A stretch of DNA of 38,516 bases from Sinorhizobium kostiense (GTDB lineage Bacteria; Pseudomonadota; Alphaproteobacteria; Rhizobiales; Rhizobiaceae), in assembly GCF_017874595.1 (NCBI RefSeq), contig NZ_JAGILA010000013.1:1-38516 (forward strand). Reading direction: 5' to 3'. The notes under the pieces were generated by a model that saw nothing but the letters and a program-made list of their open reading frames with translations, searched no databases and was not told the DNA's origin. How positions within the stretch are numbered: position 1 is the first letter of the stretch; each line of letters begins with the position of its first letter. Shown piece after piece: positions 8,594-17,625 of the stretch. The position numbers and the translations under genes are program-made.

Positions 8594-9304
8594 CTATAGA
8601 TGCTGAGATTGCGGGACGTCCGGTTGTGCGAGGTGACTCCTGAGCAACTTTGTTCCAAGATCGATGATCTGCACTATAACTACATAGATGACACCGACGA
8701 CCAACAGCGGTGTTAGGGGATCCAGATAGATTTTTCCGACTACGGTAGGGCCGCCCATCAAGTCCCGAACAGTGATCACGCTTGTGATGGCGGATGCCTT
8801 GACCACTGCAATGGTTTCACTTCCCAGGTTTCCGAGTATAGAGCGAAGTGCAAGTGGAGCATGAACCCGGAAATACGCGCGTGTCTTCGTCATGCCTACC
8901 GCGGCGGCGGCCTCTAACAATCCCGGAGGAACCATCTTTAGCCCTCCTCGGATCATCTCCCCGAGATAGGCGGCGTTATTGATAGTCAAGACAAAGACTG
9001 CGGTTCGGAATGGAGACGTCAGGACCAGATCCCAGAACAGGCTTCCTCTGAGCCAGGTCACCCGTGGCAGACCGTAGTAGACAAGGAATAGCAGGATCAG
9101 GAGCGGCACTCCACGGAATATGAAGATGTAAGTCTTCGCGGCGAGTCGAGCTCCTCCCCCCCCATAGATATGCACCGATGCTATGATGCCGCCGAGGAGG
9201 AAACCAAGCCCGGTGCTGAGAGTAGTGAGCGCCAAAGTGACTGCCAATCCGTTTAGAACCGCCCACCAGAAAGCACCCGTCTCAAGAATGGCGAAATTCA
9301 GCAT
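8594..9304 (-). CDS. Polar amino-acid ABC transporter permease (second)
   Basis: This 236-residue inner-membrane permease belongs to the HisM/GlnP class. It has an N-terminal TM segment (GLAVTLALTTLSTGLGFLLG), about five TM helices and the EAA-type loop that docks the ATPase: EAAAAVGMTKTRAYFRVHAP, near residue 130. Its ATG at 9304 abuts the TAG of the other permease with no gap, so the two are coupled and probably form a heterodimer. It is the last gene of the operon. Its substrate cannot be read from the sequence; opine, basic amino acid or betaine-like compounds are all possible. Confidence 0.9.
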   Translation of the reverse strand: MLNFAILETGAFWWAVLNGLAVTLALTTLSTGLGFLLGGIIASVHIYGGGGARLAAKTYIFIFRGVPLLILLFLVYYGLPRVTWLRGSLFWDLVLTSPFRTAVFVLTINNAAYLGEMIRGGLKMVPPGLLEAAAAVGMTKTRAYFRVHAPLALRSILGNLGSETIAVVKASAITSVITVRDLMGGPTVVGKIYLDPLTPLLVVGVIYVVIVQIIDLGTKLLRSHLAQPDVPQSQHL

Positions 9305-10018
9305 CTAGGGTGACCTCTCGATGGCCGCTTCGAAGCGGTGTTGAACGAAGCCGGAGATCGCTGATATGACGAGATACATCATAGCTGCGATAAGATAGCA
9401 AAAAAGTGGTTCCCGGGTCGATCCGGCGACGATACTCGTTGAGCGGCTCAGTTCGGTCACTCCGATGAGAGACGCGAGGGCGGAAACTTTCAACATAACT
9501 AGGAAGAGGTTTCCCAACGCCGGCGTGGCCGAGCGCAGTAATAGAGGAACCACGATGCGGCGCCGAACCTGGAAGCGAGTCATGCCTATTGCGAGTCCGG
9601 CCTCGGTGTAGCCCTTGGGGAATACCGACATCCAGTCCTTGAAGATCACGGCTGCATAAGAACCGAACTGTACAGAAAGCGCTACCAGCGCCGCTACGGC
9701 GGGATCGGTTCCGCCAACTTCGAACCCTAAAGGCCTGCTCGAGATAGTAAGGACGATGTTTGAACCGTAGAACACCACGAAAATTACGATGATCTCGGGG
9801 AGACCACGAAACACGTTGATGTAAGCTGCTGCCGCTAGTGATACCGGACGAGCCTGCGAGACGGCGGCGAAAGCCACCGTCAAGCCGATCAGAATGCATA
9901 TTGGGAAGGACGCCGCCGACAGCCCTAAAGTGAGTGCTGCGCCCTTCAACCAGAAGCCCATGTAGGGTGCGATGGTTTCAAACATCAAATCGACCGCACC
10001 CAGGGCGTTGACAGACAT
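9305..10018 (-). CDS. Polar amino-acid ABC transporter permease (first)
   Basis: The 237-residue product begins MSVNALGAVDLMFETIAPYM. It has the HisQ/HisM-type core with several TM segments (KGAALTLGLSAASFPICILI first), the FRGLPEIIVIF motif typical of the class, and an EAA loop, EAGLAIGMTRFQVRRRIVVP. I chose ATG 10018 rather than the longer frame to 10255. The extension overlaps the binding-protein gene and looks like its shadow, while 10018 lies 7 bp past the binding protein's stop. It pairs with the following permease. Confidence 0.9.
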   Translation of the reverse strand: MSVNALGAVDLMFETIAPYMGFWLKGAALTLGLSAASFPICILIGLTVAFAAVSQARPVSLAAAAYINVFRGLPEIIVIFVVFYGSNIVLTISSRPLGFEVGGTDPAVAALVALSVQFGSYAAVIFKDWMSVFPKGYTEAGLAIGMTRFQVRRRIVVPLLLRSATPALGNLFLVMLKVSALASLIGVTELSRSTSIVAGSTREPLFCYLIAAMMYLVISAISGFVQHRFEAAIERSP

Positions 10019-10025
10019 CGGTCGC

Positions 10026-10805
10026 TCATTCCGTAACCAACTTGTCTGTCTTGAAATACTTCTGACCGAGTTCGTCCAGCTTCCCCGATTCAATGACCGC
10101 GTCCAGGCCCTTGTTGATCTTGCTGACCAGTTCGTCAGAACCTTTGCGGAAAATCCAGCCTCTACCCTCACCAGTATACTTGGGATCCATTGTGGGCTCT
10201 GCTGCGAGCTTGTAGTTGCCGGCGCTAATATACTCCTGAAGCTGGAAAACATCACTCATAAACGCGTCGATGCGCCCAGCATCTAGGTCCAGCACTGCTG
10301 CATCTCCGGTATCGTAACCTCTGATGTCCGCGTCGGCACCGAGAACATCCTTGATGTAGTTATAGTAGGGCTCGGTGCCAACGATCGTTCCGATCGTCTT
10401 CCCTTTAAAACCCTCTATTCCCTTCGACGAATCAGCATCTTTGGGCACCAAGAAGCCAAATCCAACCCGATAGATTGTGCGCGAGACATCATACTTTTCT
10501 TGCCGCGCACTACTCTTCGTGACGACTGTACCGATCATGTCGATCGTTCCGGTCTCGAGTGCGGTGAATATGCCGTCCCACGGCACGTTCGAGAGTTCGC
10601 AGTCCGCTTTGATCTCAGCGCAAACTGCCCTGTTCAGATCAACTTCGAATCCAACCATTTCGCCACTGGCATCCACCCAGGCGTTTGGTTTGTAAGCGGC
10701 GTCAATGCCGATCTTGATTGTTTCCCCCGCGCGCGCGGAGGAAAACGATGCGGCAGTCACGGCTGCCGCGAAAATAGTGGAGGATAGAAGCCTCAGCATT
10801 TTCAT
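10026..10805 (-). CDS. Amino-acid ABC transporter substrate-binding protein
   Basis: The 259-residue protein has a Sec signal peptide (about 1-26, ending SSARA) and an SBP family 3 domain. Landmarks are IKIGIDAAYKPNAWVDASGE, GFEVDLNRAVCAE, VPWDGIFTALETGTIDMIG and GKTIGTIVGTEPYYNYIKDV. This is the octopine/nopaline/lysine-arginine-ornithine binding class. It should capture ligand in the periplasm and deliver it to the permease pair. It sits between the ATPase and permease genes of one minus-strand operon. Ligand is unresolved; its promoter shares an operator with the carnitine locus, which hints at a quaternary-amine or amino-acid ligand. Confidence 0.9.
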   Translation of the reverse strand: MKMLRLLSSTIFAAAVTAASFSSARAGETIKIGIDAAYKPNAWVDASGEMVGFEVDLNRAVCAEIKADCELSNVPWDGIFTALETGTIDMIGTVVTKSSARQEKYDVSRTIYRVGFGFLVPKDADSSKGIEGFKGKTIGTIVGTEPYYNYIKDVLGADADIRGYDTGDAAVLDLDAGRIDAFMSDVFQLQEYISAGNYKLAAEPTMDPKYTGEGRGWIFRKGSDELVSKINKGLDAVIESGKLDELGQKYFKTDKLVTE

Positions 10806-10832
10806 TTCAGGTTCCCCTGTTCTTGGTGTTCA

Positions 10833-11615
10833 TTACGATCGGTATCTTTGAAGGAAGGAAGCAAGAGCTTCCGACTTCGGCGATTTCAGTACGTCGGAGG
10901 GTGAGCCTCTCTCTTCGATATTGCCCTTCGAGAGGAAGACCACCTCGGAAGAGACCTCAAGCGCGAATTGCATCTCATGGGTGACGATAATCATCGTCCT
11001 CCCCTCCGAAGCAAGGTTTTGCATAACGCGCAGCACCTCTCCCACAAGTTCAGGATCGAGCGCCGATGTCGGTTCGTCGAACAGCAGTATCGCTGGCTCC
11101 ATGGCGAGAGCCCGGGCAATCGCCACGCGTTGCTGCTGTCCCCCTGAAAGTTGGGATGGGTAATAATCAATGCGATCGGAAAGTCCGACCTTCTCGAGAT
11201 AGCCAAGGGCATTCTCGCGGGCCTCCTTCTTGGAAACTCCAAGCACCTGAACAGGGCCCTCCATCACATTTTCGATCGCGCTTCGATGGGGCCACAGATT
11301 GAACGACTGGAACACCATGCCGACTTTGCGCCGGAGGTAGACCAGGTCTGCATTCTGCCTCCTCGATCGCCGTCGCAGAGGGATTGCCGAATACACAACA
11401 CCGTCAAGGACTATCTCGCCTTGCGTAGGCTCCTCCAAGAAGTTGATGCACCGGATAAGAGTGCTTTTTCCGGACCCCGAACTACCGATTAAGGTCACAA
11501 TATCTCCCTTAGCGGCCGCAATATTAACACCCTTTAGCACCTCTAAGGAACCGAAGGACTTTCGCAAATTTCGGACTTCAAGGAGCGGCGCTCTCGGCAA
11601 TGAGCTAGGATACAT
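10833..11615 (-). CDS. Amino-acid ABC transporter ATP-binding protein
   Basis: This 260-residue ATPase of the HisP/GlnQ type has a Walker A (GSSGSGKST), Q-loop (VFQSFNLWPH), signature (LSGGQQQRVAIARAL), Walker B (ILLFDEPTSALDP) and H-loop (IIVTHEM). It powers the transporter encoded next to it. The start is ATG 11615, preceded by AGGAAAC at good spacing. An in-frame ATG at 11672 has AAGGA touching it and adds unconserved residues. As first gene of the operon it follows a leader of about 375 nt from the predicted promoter at 11997-12025. Confidence 0.92.
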   Translation of the reverse strand: MYPSSLPRAPLLEVRNLRKSFGSLEVLKGVNIAAAKGDIVTLIGSSGSGKSTLIRCINFLEEPTQGEIVLDGVVYSAIPLRRRSRRQNADLVYLRRKVGMVFQSFNLWPHRSAIENVMEGPVQVLGVSKKEARENALGYLEKVGLSDRIDYYPSQLSGGQQQRVAIARALAMEPAILLFDEPTSALDPELVGEVLRVMQNLASEGRTMIIVTHEMQFALEVSSEVVFLSKGNIEERGSPSDVLKSPKSEALASFLQRYRS

Positions 11616-11990
11616 GCTGTTTCCTTTTTCTCTAAGGCTCATGCAGCTCGTCCGATTTAGATCCAATTGCATTCCTTATCTTCCTCGTTGAAATGGCCCC
11701 CTATCTCGCAAGGGGACCGACTCGGCGCAGGCAAAATCGCTTGGTTCATCTTATCCGGCACGGTCGGGGTGACGAAATCGGCACCCAAGTTCGCGGCGAC
11801 ATTTCCGCCGCGTCAAGACATCTCTAGTTCGTGGGCGATCGAGCTTCCCGACTCGACCGCCAACGTTGCCCCTCAATGGCAATACCCCATCAACGCGTCA
11901 GGGCAGCTTGGGGGCGCCGTTTTGCGCTTCAATACACGATTGCCCGACCAACTTGTGCGGTAAGCCTGCCTGCCTTCAGGTTTGTATATA
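11616..11990 (-). other. Long leader of the amino-acid transporter operon
   Basis: There is no convincing gene between the promoter and the ATPase gene. A perfect hairpin with 7-bp arms (CGCGGCG/CGCCGCG) lies at 11792-11812. I recognise no known riboswitch. Confidence 0.4.
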
Positions 11991-11996
11991 GCTTCA

Positions 11997-12025
11997 CTTA
12001 TAATTTCGGACAAGCATTCCGTCAA
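11997..12025 (-). promoter_or_regulatory. Sigma-70-type promoter of the amino-acid transporter operon
   Basis: On the minus strand TTGACG (12025-12020) is followed by a 17-bp spacer and TATAAG (12002-11997). A palindrome-like operator lies 8 bp upstream of the -35. The same block, 23 of 27 bases identical, precedes the peptide transporter promoter at 26209-26235. Confidence 0.65.
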
Positions 12026-12033
12026 GTTTTTAA

Positions 12034-12045
12034 TAATAATCATTA
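12034..12045. promoter_or_regulatory. Candidate operator, copy 1
   Basis: TAATAATCATTA is one base away from the palindrome TAATGNNCATTA. It sits immediately upstream of the -35 of the amino-acid transporter promoter, at the same distance as copy 2 in the peptide transporter promoter. Confidence 0.55.
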
Positions 12046-12292
12046 CGCAAAGATTTGCACGTTGTCATGGAAACCGGCTAGGTTCCCGCAGTGATTTGAG
12101 TGGTCCCAATTCCAGACAAACGTACCGGCCCGCGCATGTCGGGTTAGTAGCGTCGCCACTTTAAAGTGATATTTCTTTCAAATGCCTAACTCAGAGCCGC
12201 TGGGGATCTTCACCTTGGTGCGTCATATCTCCCAGCTATCACCTCCCAACTATGCAGAGCGAAGATTCGTAATCCGCAGCTGCCCACCGCCG

Positions 12293-12320
12293 TTGACCTG
12301 CCGCGGCTCTTTTATATAAT
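12293..12320 (+). promoter_or_regulatory. Orphan sigma-70-type promoter
   Basis: TTGACC (12293-12298), a 16-bp spacer and a consensus TATAAT (12315-12320). It is the twin of the promoter at 26446-26472: both have TTGAC and a TTTATATAATG tail running into an operator. It points right, into an IS110 remnant; a GAGGAG at about 12341 is followed by no gene. Confidence 0.6.
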
Positions 12321-12328
12321 GCGCATTT
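12317..12328. promoter_or_regulatory. Candidate operator, copy 4 of the set
   Basis: TAATGCGCATTT contains the perfect 10-bp palindrome AATGCGCATT. It overlaps the -10 box of the orphan rightward promoter, a position suited to repression. Confidence 0.55.
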
Positions 12329-12344
12329 TTTAATGAGCGGTGAG

Positions 12345-12700
12345 GAGCGCCGCTAGTCATATGTCGTAAATAGGGCCCTGCGATCGTCGTCGGGTTGAGC
12401 GACGCCCGGCCCAAATGGCTACGCCGGCAATCCCGATCAATCTCAACTCGGATTCGCGGCTCCTTGCTACTTTCATGGCTGGGTGGCTTGGCGGCTTCAG
12501 CGACGCTGCCACGCTGCCGGACGAAGGCAGGAGATCCTCGCGCGCTGCTGTTTGCAGCCCCCCAGCTCATGCGGGCCAATGCCCCTGTGATCAGGAGCCT
12601 GCGGATGTCGGCTTGACTCGCCTTCGTCGCCCGGCCGAGCCTTTCTTTCCCGCCAGTGGAGAACTGTCGTGGAACGAGACCGAGCCAAGTGGCAAGGTTC
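12345..12700 (-). pseudogene. IS110-family transposase, C-terminal remnant
   Basis: Minus-strand frames read, with frameshifts, a degraded LVPRQ-STGGKERLGR-type segment, then the LLITGAMARMSWGAAN segment, then a KPRIRVEI-type end. These match the transposase_20 domain of IS110-family enzymes. The N-terminal DEDD domain is absent. The remnant lies directly downstream of the orphan promoter. Confidence 0.55.
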
Positions 12701-12911
12701 GGCCGCGACGTTCTTCTGCCGCTTCACTGATCGCCAGATGGCCATACTGCCGAACGTGCGCAGATCGCTCGGCGTTTCCGTCCAAAATTCCTTCGCATTA
12801 TTTCAAAGCGTATTGAGCCAGGCGAGCAAGCCGGCATCCCGCTTCGATGATGACCGCTTGCGCACTTCGCAAAGCCGGACAGGAATTCCGCCTAAGTCGC
12901 GGAAGAGTCCA

Positions 12912-14311
12912 CCCCAGGCTGAGACAAGGAAAATCGCGGGCAGTTTCCCCGCAAGAGAGGAAAACTGGGGCATGGCCGGACGGCAAGAGTTATTGATGAG
13001 GACCAAAAACTGGAGCTTCTCCAGCGCATGGGGCGGGAGAATCGGTCAGCAAGTTAGTAGACGAGGTTGGCATCAGTCGCCTACGACTTTACGAGTGGCG
13101 TGATCACATCAGGCTCCGTGGTAATCTGAAGTCACGTCGGCGCGGCCGGCCGGCCAGATCGACAACAGGAGTTGGCGGGGCCGCGCAGCTGCAGAGCGCA
13201 GTCACGTGCCGGCCTCCAAAAAAACAGGCACTGACCAAGACCAAGCGCCGGATCAGCGAATTGGAGCAGAAGTCCGGTAGCAGCAACTCGATCTCGATTC
13301 TTTTTTGCGAAGCCTTGCGGCATTTCGAGGAAGATCATCGTCGGAGCAGCGCTCCTGGCGAAACGGGATTTTCAAAGTCGTCGAAAAGATGACGACCGAC
13401 CTATCGCAAGGCGAATTCAACATCGATAGAATGTGCTGGCTCCCTGGCGTCAGCCACGCGAGTTACCACCGTCGTTGGCTCGGTTCGGCCCCTCTGCGGG
13501 CCGAGACAGGTTTGCGCGACCTCATTTAGAGGATGGCTCTCGGCAACGCGCGCTACGGCTACCGCAGGATCGCAGCCCTGCTGCGGCGGGAGGGATGGCA
13601 AGTCAATTGCAAATGCATTGTACGGACCATGCGGGAAGACAATATGTTGTGCCTGCGCGCAAGACCCTTTGTTCCTGTGACGACGAACCGGAGGCATGGT
13701 TGGCACGTCGTGCCCAACCTTGCCAGGGGAATGATCCTCAATGGACTCAACCAGCTGTGGGTGGCCGATGTCACGTGCCTGCATCTGGCTGAGGAGTTTG
13801 CTTTCCGTGCCGTTGCCGTTGTCCTGGATTCGTTTAGCCGCAAGGTTGTCGGATGGGCGTTGGATACGCATCTCAGATCAAGCCTTGCGATCGAGGCTCT
13901 CGAGGTGGCCACCGCCAACCGCTAGCCCGAACCAGGGAGCCCATCGTCCATCATTCCGACCGCGGAGTTCAATACGCCTGCGGAGTCTACTCCGAACTTC
14001 TGCATCTACACGGTATCCAGGCGAGCATGAGGCGTATCGGGAATCCTTACGACAACCCGAAGGCAGAGGGCTTCATGAAAACGCTCAAGCAGAAAGAAGT
14101 GCAGGGCCTCACGCACAAGGATGCGGCCAATGCGCGAAAGCGGATCAGAGCCTTCATCGACACCATCTAACAACCAGCAGAGGCTGTGTTCGGCGCTCGA
14201 CTATCTAACTCCGGAGGAACACGAACGGAAGCATTCACGCAGACGAGAGATGAAAGGCCGCATCAGCGTAACACGGGAAGTGTCAGCGATTTTCCTTGTC
14301 TCAGTCTGGGG
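12912..14311 (+). mobile_element. IS3-family element with both ends
   Basis: The ends are inverted repeats. The left one contains CTGAGACAAGGAAAATCGC at 12919; the right one has the same string inverted, ending at 14304. The match extends outward through CCCCAG, setting the ends near 12912 and 14311. It interrupts minus-strand tyrosine-recombinase remnants on its right side. The transposase inside is broken. Confidence 0.75.
12972..14170 (+). pseudogene. IS3-family transposase (OrfA and OrfB), broken
   Basis: OrfA text (LLQRMGRENRSASLLDEVGI, then LYEWRDHIRLRGNLKSRRRG) is spread over frames. A coiled-coil region (RISELEQK) leads to OrfB. OrfB continues FNIDRMCWLPGVSHASYHRR and RYGYRRIAALLRREGWQVN, then the DDE core: LWVADVTCLHLAEEFAFRAV with the first Asp, VHHSDRGVQYA with the second, and NPKAEGFMKTLKQKEV with the Glu. 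A stop at 13528 and a frameshift near 13922 disrupt it. Confidence 0.8.
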
Positions 14312-15465
14312 GTGGTGCACTCCACTGGGGACCGCGGCTTACTGAGATCGGTGCCAGGACTTTCTGAAAGACGCAAACCGATGACCTGCCTGCGTCGGAA
14401 GTCGACCAGTTCCAGTGCCTTTCGCCTGTTTCCAGATTCGCCTTCGCGTAGTGGTTGGTGCTGTCGAGGCTCACGTGGCCAAGCCAATTGCGGATGATCG
14501 TGATGTCGACGCCTGCCGAGACGAAGTGCACTGCATGGCGGAAGCTGTCCGGTGTTACATGCTTCGTTTGCAGCGATGGCTCGGTTTCAGCCACCGCCTT
14601 CACATAGGCGGCAAGCTTGAATCGGACGCCCGAGGCGCTGAGTGGCTCACCAAAGCGGTTGACGAACAGCCGCTGGTCTGGTGCTCACGGCTGCCGGTCA
14701 AACAGCTTTTTCAACAGCATCAAGGTTTCCGACTAGAGCGGGCAGATACGTTCCTTGCGGCCTTTGCCCGTAAAACGAACACGACTTGGGCTATCGAACC
14801 GGATCGCTCTCGGGACACATATTCAGTGCCTCCTGTATCCGTTCCCCGCTGTTATAGAGGAACGAGAGTAGCTCAAGGTCGCGCATGCCTTCGAGGTCGT
14901 ACGTGCGCGTGGCGAAAGATATGGGGCCCACGCTTGCCTTGGGGTTCTCACGCCAGCGTCAGGAAGCCGACGTCGAACCATGATGTATAGCTTGTCGAGC
15001 TTGCAAAGGTGCACGCGTGCGAACGAAGAGTTCTCTCGTCGCGGGCCGTCCGGAACGCAGAAGCAAGTATTGCTTCGCCAACCGGCTCCGTCAAGGGAAG
15101 AAACGTGTAGGCTTGCGTCTTGCTGTGACGGACACGAATGGCTTCGGTGCGTGAACCGCTATCCTCAATCGGCATGTTGCGGATTTCTCTTGATCGCAGT
15201 CACTAGGTGACGAGCAGTTGTAATATCGCATGGTCCCGCAAACCGGCAGGCGTTTTGTCCACGCTCGCGCTTGCCAGAACTGAAGCGATTTGGCCTCCCT
15301 CCATCGAGGGCACCCTTTCATAGGCGTACAGCCGCGGCGCGAGGACATGCGGCGACAGGTACGCCGCAACGTTGTTGCCTCTTGGAGATAACGCAGCAGC
15401 GAGCGAAGCCGCGTCGCTACACATTTGAGCGAACTGCGCGTCAGTTTCAAGGCACGCATGTCCAT
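14312..15465 (-). pseudogene. Remnants of one or two tyrosine recombinases
   Basis: Minus-strand frames give VAAYLSPHVLAPRLYAYERV, LRDHAILQLLVT and SKTQAYTFLPLTEPVGEAIL from one recombinase. Then VRTPRQAWAPYLSPR, KGRKERICPLW-type text and the active-site end (HVTPDSFRHAVHFVSAGVDI, NWLGHVSLDSTNHYAKANLE) come from another. The FRH, LGH and Tyr motifs are visible. Several frameshifts break the chain, and the IS3-family element cuts its 3' side. These may come from the same kind of multi-recombinase element as 93-1347. Confidence 0.65.
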
Positions 15466-15541
15466 TTAGCGATCGATGTCGCCGACGCTCGCTCCCATGA
15501 GGCCTTCCGCTCTTGCCAGGCCAGGAAGTGCCTAGAGCGTT

Positions 15542-16306
15542 TCACGTTTTGTTGGAAGCGTATCCGGCGTTTTCGAAGTAGTTGCGGCACTCCTGGGGCT
15601 GGATTGTTTCGACGAGCGAGCCGATGAAGCGCCATGTGTCCTCGACGGTGCGCTTCTGGGCGTGGCGCATCCAATGTTTGACTTTGGCAAAGGCCTGTTC
15701 GATCGGATTGAGATCGGGGGAATAGGGCGGCAGGAACCACAGCCTGGCACCGGCGGCGCGGATCAACTGGCGCACGGCCGCCGATTTGTGGCTGCCGAGA
15801 TTGTCCATAACGACGATATCGCCGGGCTTGAGCATTGGCACGAGCTGCTGCTCGACATAGGCGCGGAAGCATTGGCCGTTGATCGGGCCGTCGAAGACGC
15901 AAGGGGCGGTAAGCCGGTCGCAGCGCAACGCACCGAGGAAGGTCAGTGTGCGCCAATGCCCATGCGGAGCAAAGCCGCGCAAGCGCTTGCCTTTCGGTCC
16001 CCAGCCATAGAGCGGCGCCATGTTGGTCTTGATCCAGGTCTCGTCAATGAAGCCCAGCCGTGCCGGATCGAGGCGACCTTGCCACCCTTTCCAGCGGTGG
16101 CGTTTGCGGGCGATGTCGGCACGGGCCTGCTCAAGAGCCAGCAGTGTTTTTTTGAAGCGCAGCCCCTCGCGCCTGAGGAACTGCCACACCGTGTTGTGGG
16201 AGACCGTGACCCCACGCGCGGCCAGTTCATCCTTCAGCCCGTGCAGACTGAGATGCGGCGTCTGCTGAAGCCGCTCGACGATGAAGTCGCGGTGCGGCTC
16301 CAGCAC
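15542..16306 (-). CDS. IS630-family transposase, catalytic part
   Basis: The 254 residues from ATG 16306 hold the DDE_3 domain. FIDETWIKTNMAPLYGW has the first Asp, IVVMDNLGSHKSAAV the second, and PPYSPDLNPIEQAFAKVKHW the Glu. The end, YFENAGYASNKT, is the usual IS630 C-terminus. The upstream DNA-binding part lies in another frame (16234-16488), and the two join at RYRKRVLEPH. All catalytic residues are present, so activity depends on whether the frame change is programmed or a mutation. Confidence 0.85.
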   Translation of the reverse strand: MLEPHRDFIVERLQQTPHLSLHGLKDELAARGVTVSHNTVWQFLRREGLRFKKTLLALEQARADIARKRHRWKGWQGRLDPARLGFIDETWIKTNMAPLYGWGPKGKRLRGFAPHGHWRTLTFLGALRCDRLTAPCVFDGPINGQCFRAYVEQQLVPMLKPGDIVVMDNLGSHKSAAVRQLIRAAGARLWFLPPYSPDLNPIEQAFAKVKHWMRHAQKRTVEDTWRFIGSLVETIQPQECRNYFENAGYASNKT

Positions 16307-16488
16307 GCGCTTGCGATAGCGCCCATCTTACTCGGCCGCACAGAGCCTGTCGCGCGGTAGCGTTGAGACCACTTCACCACAGACGAAACCGCAACGCCAA
16401 ACCGCGCCGCCACCGATCGGCAGCTCTCGCCGTCAACAACCGCCGCAACGGCGCGCTCCCGCAGATCACCAGAAAGAGGTCGTACCAT
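16234..16488 (-). CDS. IS630-family transposase, helix-turn-helix part
   Basis: From ATG 16488 the 84 residues begin MVRPLSGDLRERAVAAVVDG and contain the helix-turn-helix ESCRSVAARFGVAVSSVVKW and SQRYRATGSVRPSKMG. After SKMG the family sequence continues in the next frame, where the catalytic part starts at 16306. The tail in this frame is not conserved. Confidence 0.75.
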   Translation of the reverse strand: MVRPLSGDLRERAVAAVVDGESCRSVAARFGVAVSSVVKWSQRYRATGSVRPSKMGAIASACWSRTATSSSSGFSRRRISVCTG

Positions 16489-16602
16489 CCGATGCTGGCC
16501 TCCCATCCAGCCAGCATCTTGATGATGTGGACGCCCCCGCACCGACCGTCTGCAGCTATGATTGCTGACGGGGCCTGCGCAGCGAGAAGAGGAGCATTCA
16601 CA

Positions 16603-17625
16603 GTGAAGATCACAACCATTGGACTCGACCTGGCCAAGAGCGTGTTTCAGGCGCATGGCATCGATGAGACAGGCAAAACCGTGCTGGTGAAACGGCTGCA
16701 CCGGAAGCAGATGCTGCCCTTCTTCTCGAAGCTGCCACCCTGCCTCATCGGGGTGGAAGCGTGCGGAACGGCGCACTACTGGGCTCGCACGCTCGCCGCG
16801 ATGGGGCACGAAATCAGGCTCATCCCCCCGTCCTATGTGAAGGCCTATGTCAAACGCGGTAAGAGCGATGCGCTGGATGCTGAAGCAATCTGCGAAGCCG
16901 TTCAGCGCCCGACGATGCGATTCGTGCCCAGGAAGACGGTGGAACAGCAAGGCATTCTCATGACCCACCGCGCCCGAGCGCTGCTCGTTCGCCAGCGCAC
17001 GACGATCGCCAATGCGTTGCGGGCGCATCTGGCAGAGTTCGGTCTTGTCGCCAATCCCGGTGTCGCCAATCTGGCGAAGCTGGCGCAGCAGGTCCTGTCT
17101 GACGGGGATGGCTTGCCGTCTTATGCCCGCACCGCGCTGGATATTCTGATCCGGCAGATCATGACGCTTAGCGATGAGATCACAGCGCTGGATCAGCAAC
17201 TTCTCGCTTGGCATGCCGACAGCGAGGCCAGTCGCAGGCTTACCGCTATCCCCGGTCTCGGTGTGATCACGGCCACAGCTGTCGCCGCCACCGTCACCGA
17301 TCCCGATCAATTCCGCTCGGGTAGGCAATTTGCCGCCTGGCTCGGCCTGACGCCGCAACAGCATTCGACCGGAGGCAAAACGCAGCTCGGCGGCATCTCC
17401 AAGCAAGGAGACCGATACTTGCGCAGATTGCTCGTTGTCGGCGCTACCGCCGTCATGCGGCACACGAAGGACAAGGCAACGCCCATGGCGAATTGGATCA
17501 GAAAGCTCTTGGAGAAAAAGCCGTTCAGGCTGGTCTCCGTCGCGCTCGCCAATAAGCTCGCGCGGATCGCATGGGCCGTTCTGACGCGGAAGGAAGCTTA
17601 TAGGGCCCACGAGATGATCGCCTGA
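16603..17625 (+). CDS. IS110/IS1111-family transposase, intact
   Basis: The 340-residue product starts at a GTG and begins VKITTIGLDLAKSVFQAHG. The RuvC-like DEDD residues are visible: Asp9 in GLDLAK, Glu in GVEACG and two Asp in KSDALDAEAICEA. The C-terminal transposase_20 domain has LTAIPGLGVITATAVAAT, the catalytic-Ser motif (HSTGGKTQLGGISKQGDRYL) and a KPFRLVSVALANKLARIAWA end. The length is normal and no break is seen, so this is the best candidate for an active IS in the window. The start was chosen because the frame further upstream overlaps the IS630 end. GAGGAG lies upstream at about 16589. Confidence 0.9.
   Translation: MKITTIGLDLAKSVFQAHGIDETGKTVLVKRLHRKQMLPFFSKLPPCLIGVEACGTAHYWARTLAAMGHEIRLIPPSYVKAYVKRGKSDALDAEAICEAVQRPTMRFVPRKTVEQQGILMTHRARALLVRQRTTIANALRAHLAEFGLVANPGVANLAKLAQQVLSDGDGLPSYARTALDILIRQIMTLSDEITALDQQLLAWHADSEASRRLTAIPGLGVITATAVAATVTDPDQFRSGRQFAAWLGLTPQQHSTGGKTQLGGISKQGDRYLRRLLVVGATAVMRHTKDKATPMANWIRKLLEKKPFRLVSVALANKLARIAWAVLTRKEAYRAHEMIA

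Larger units (their letters stand above)
15535..16520 (-). mobile_element. IS630-family element
   Basis: The left end starts with TA then GAGCGTTTCACG at 15533, the same end as the remnant at 3183. Two overlapping frames make the transposase. The right end is unclear; a 9-bp inverted repeat GATGCTGGC/GCCAGCATC at 16491-16518 marks the region, and the IS110-type element follows directly. Confidence 0.7.
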
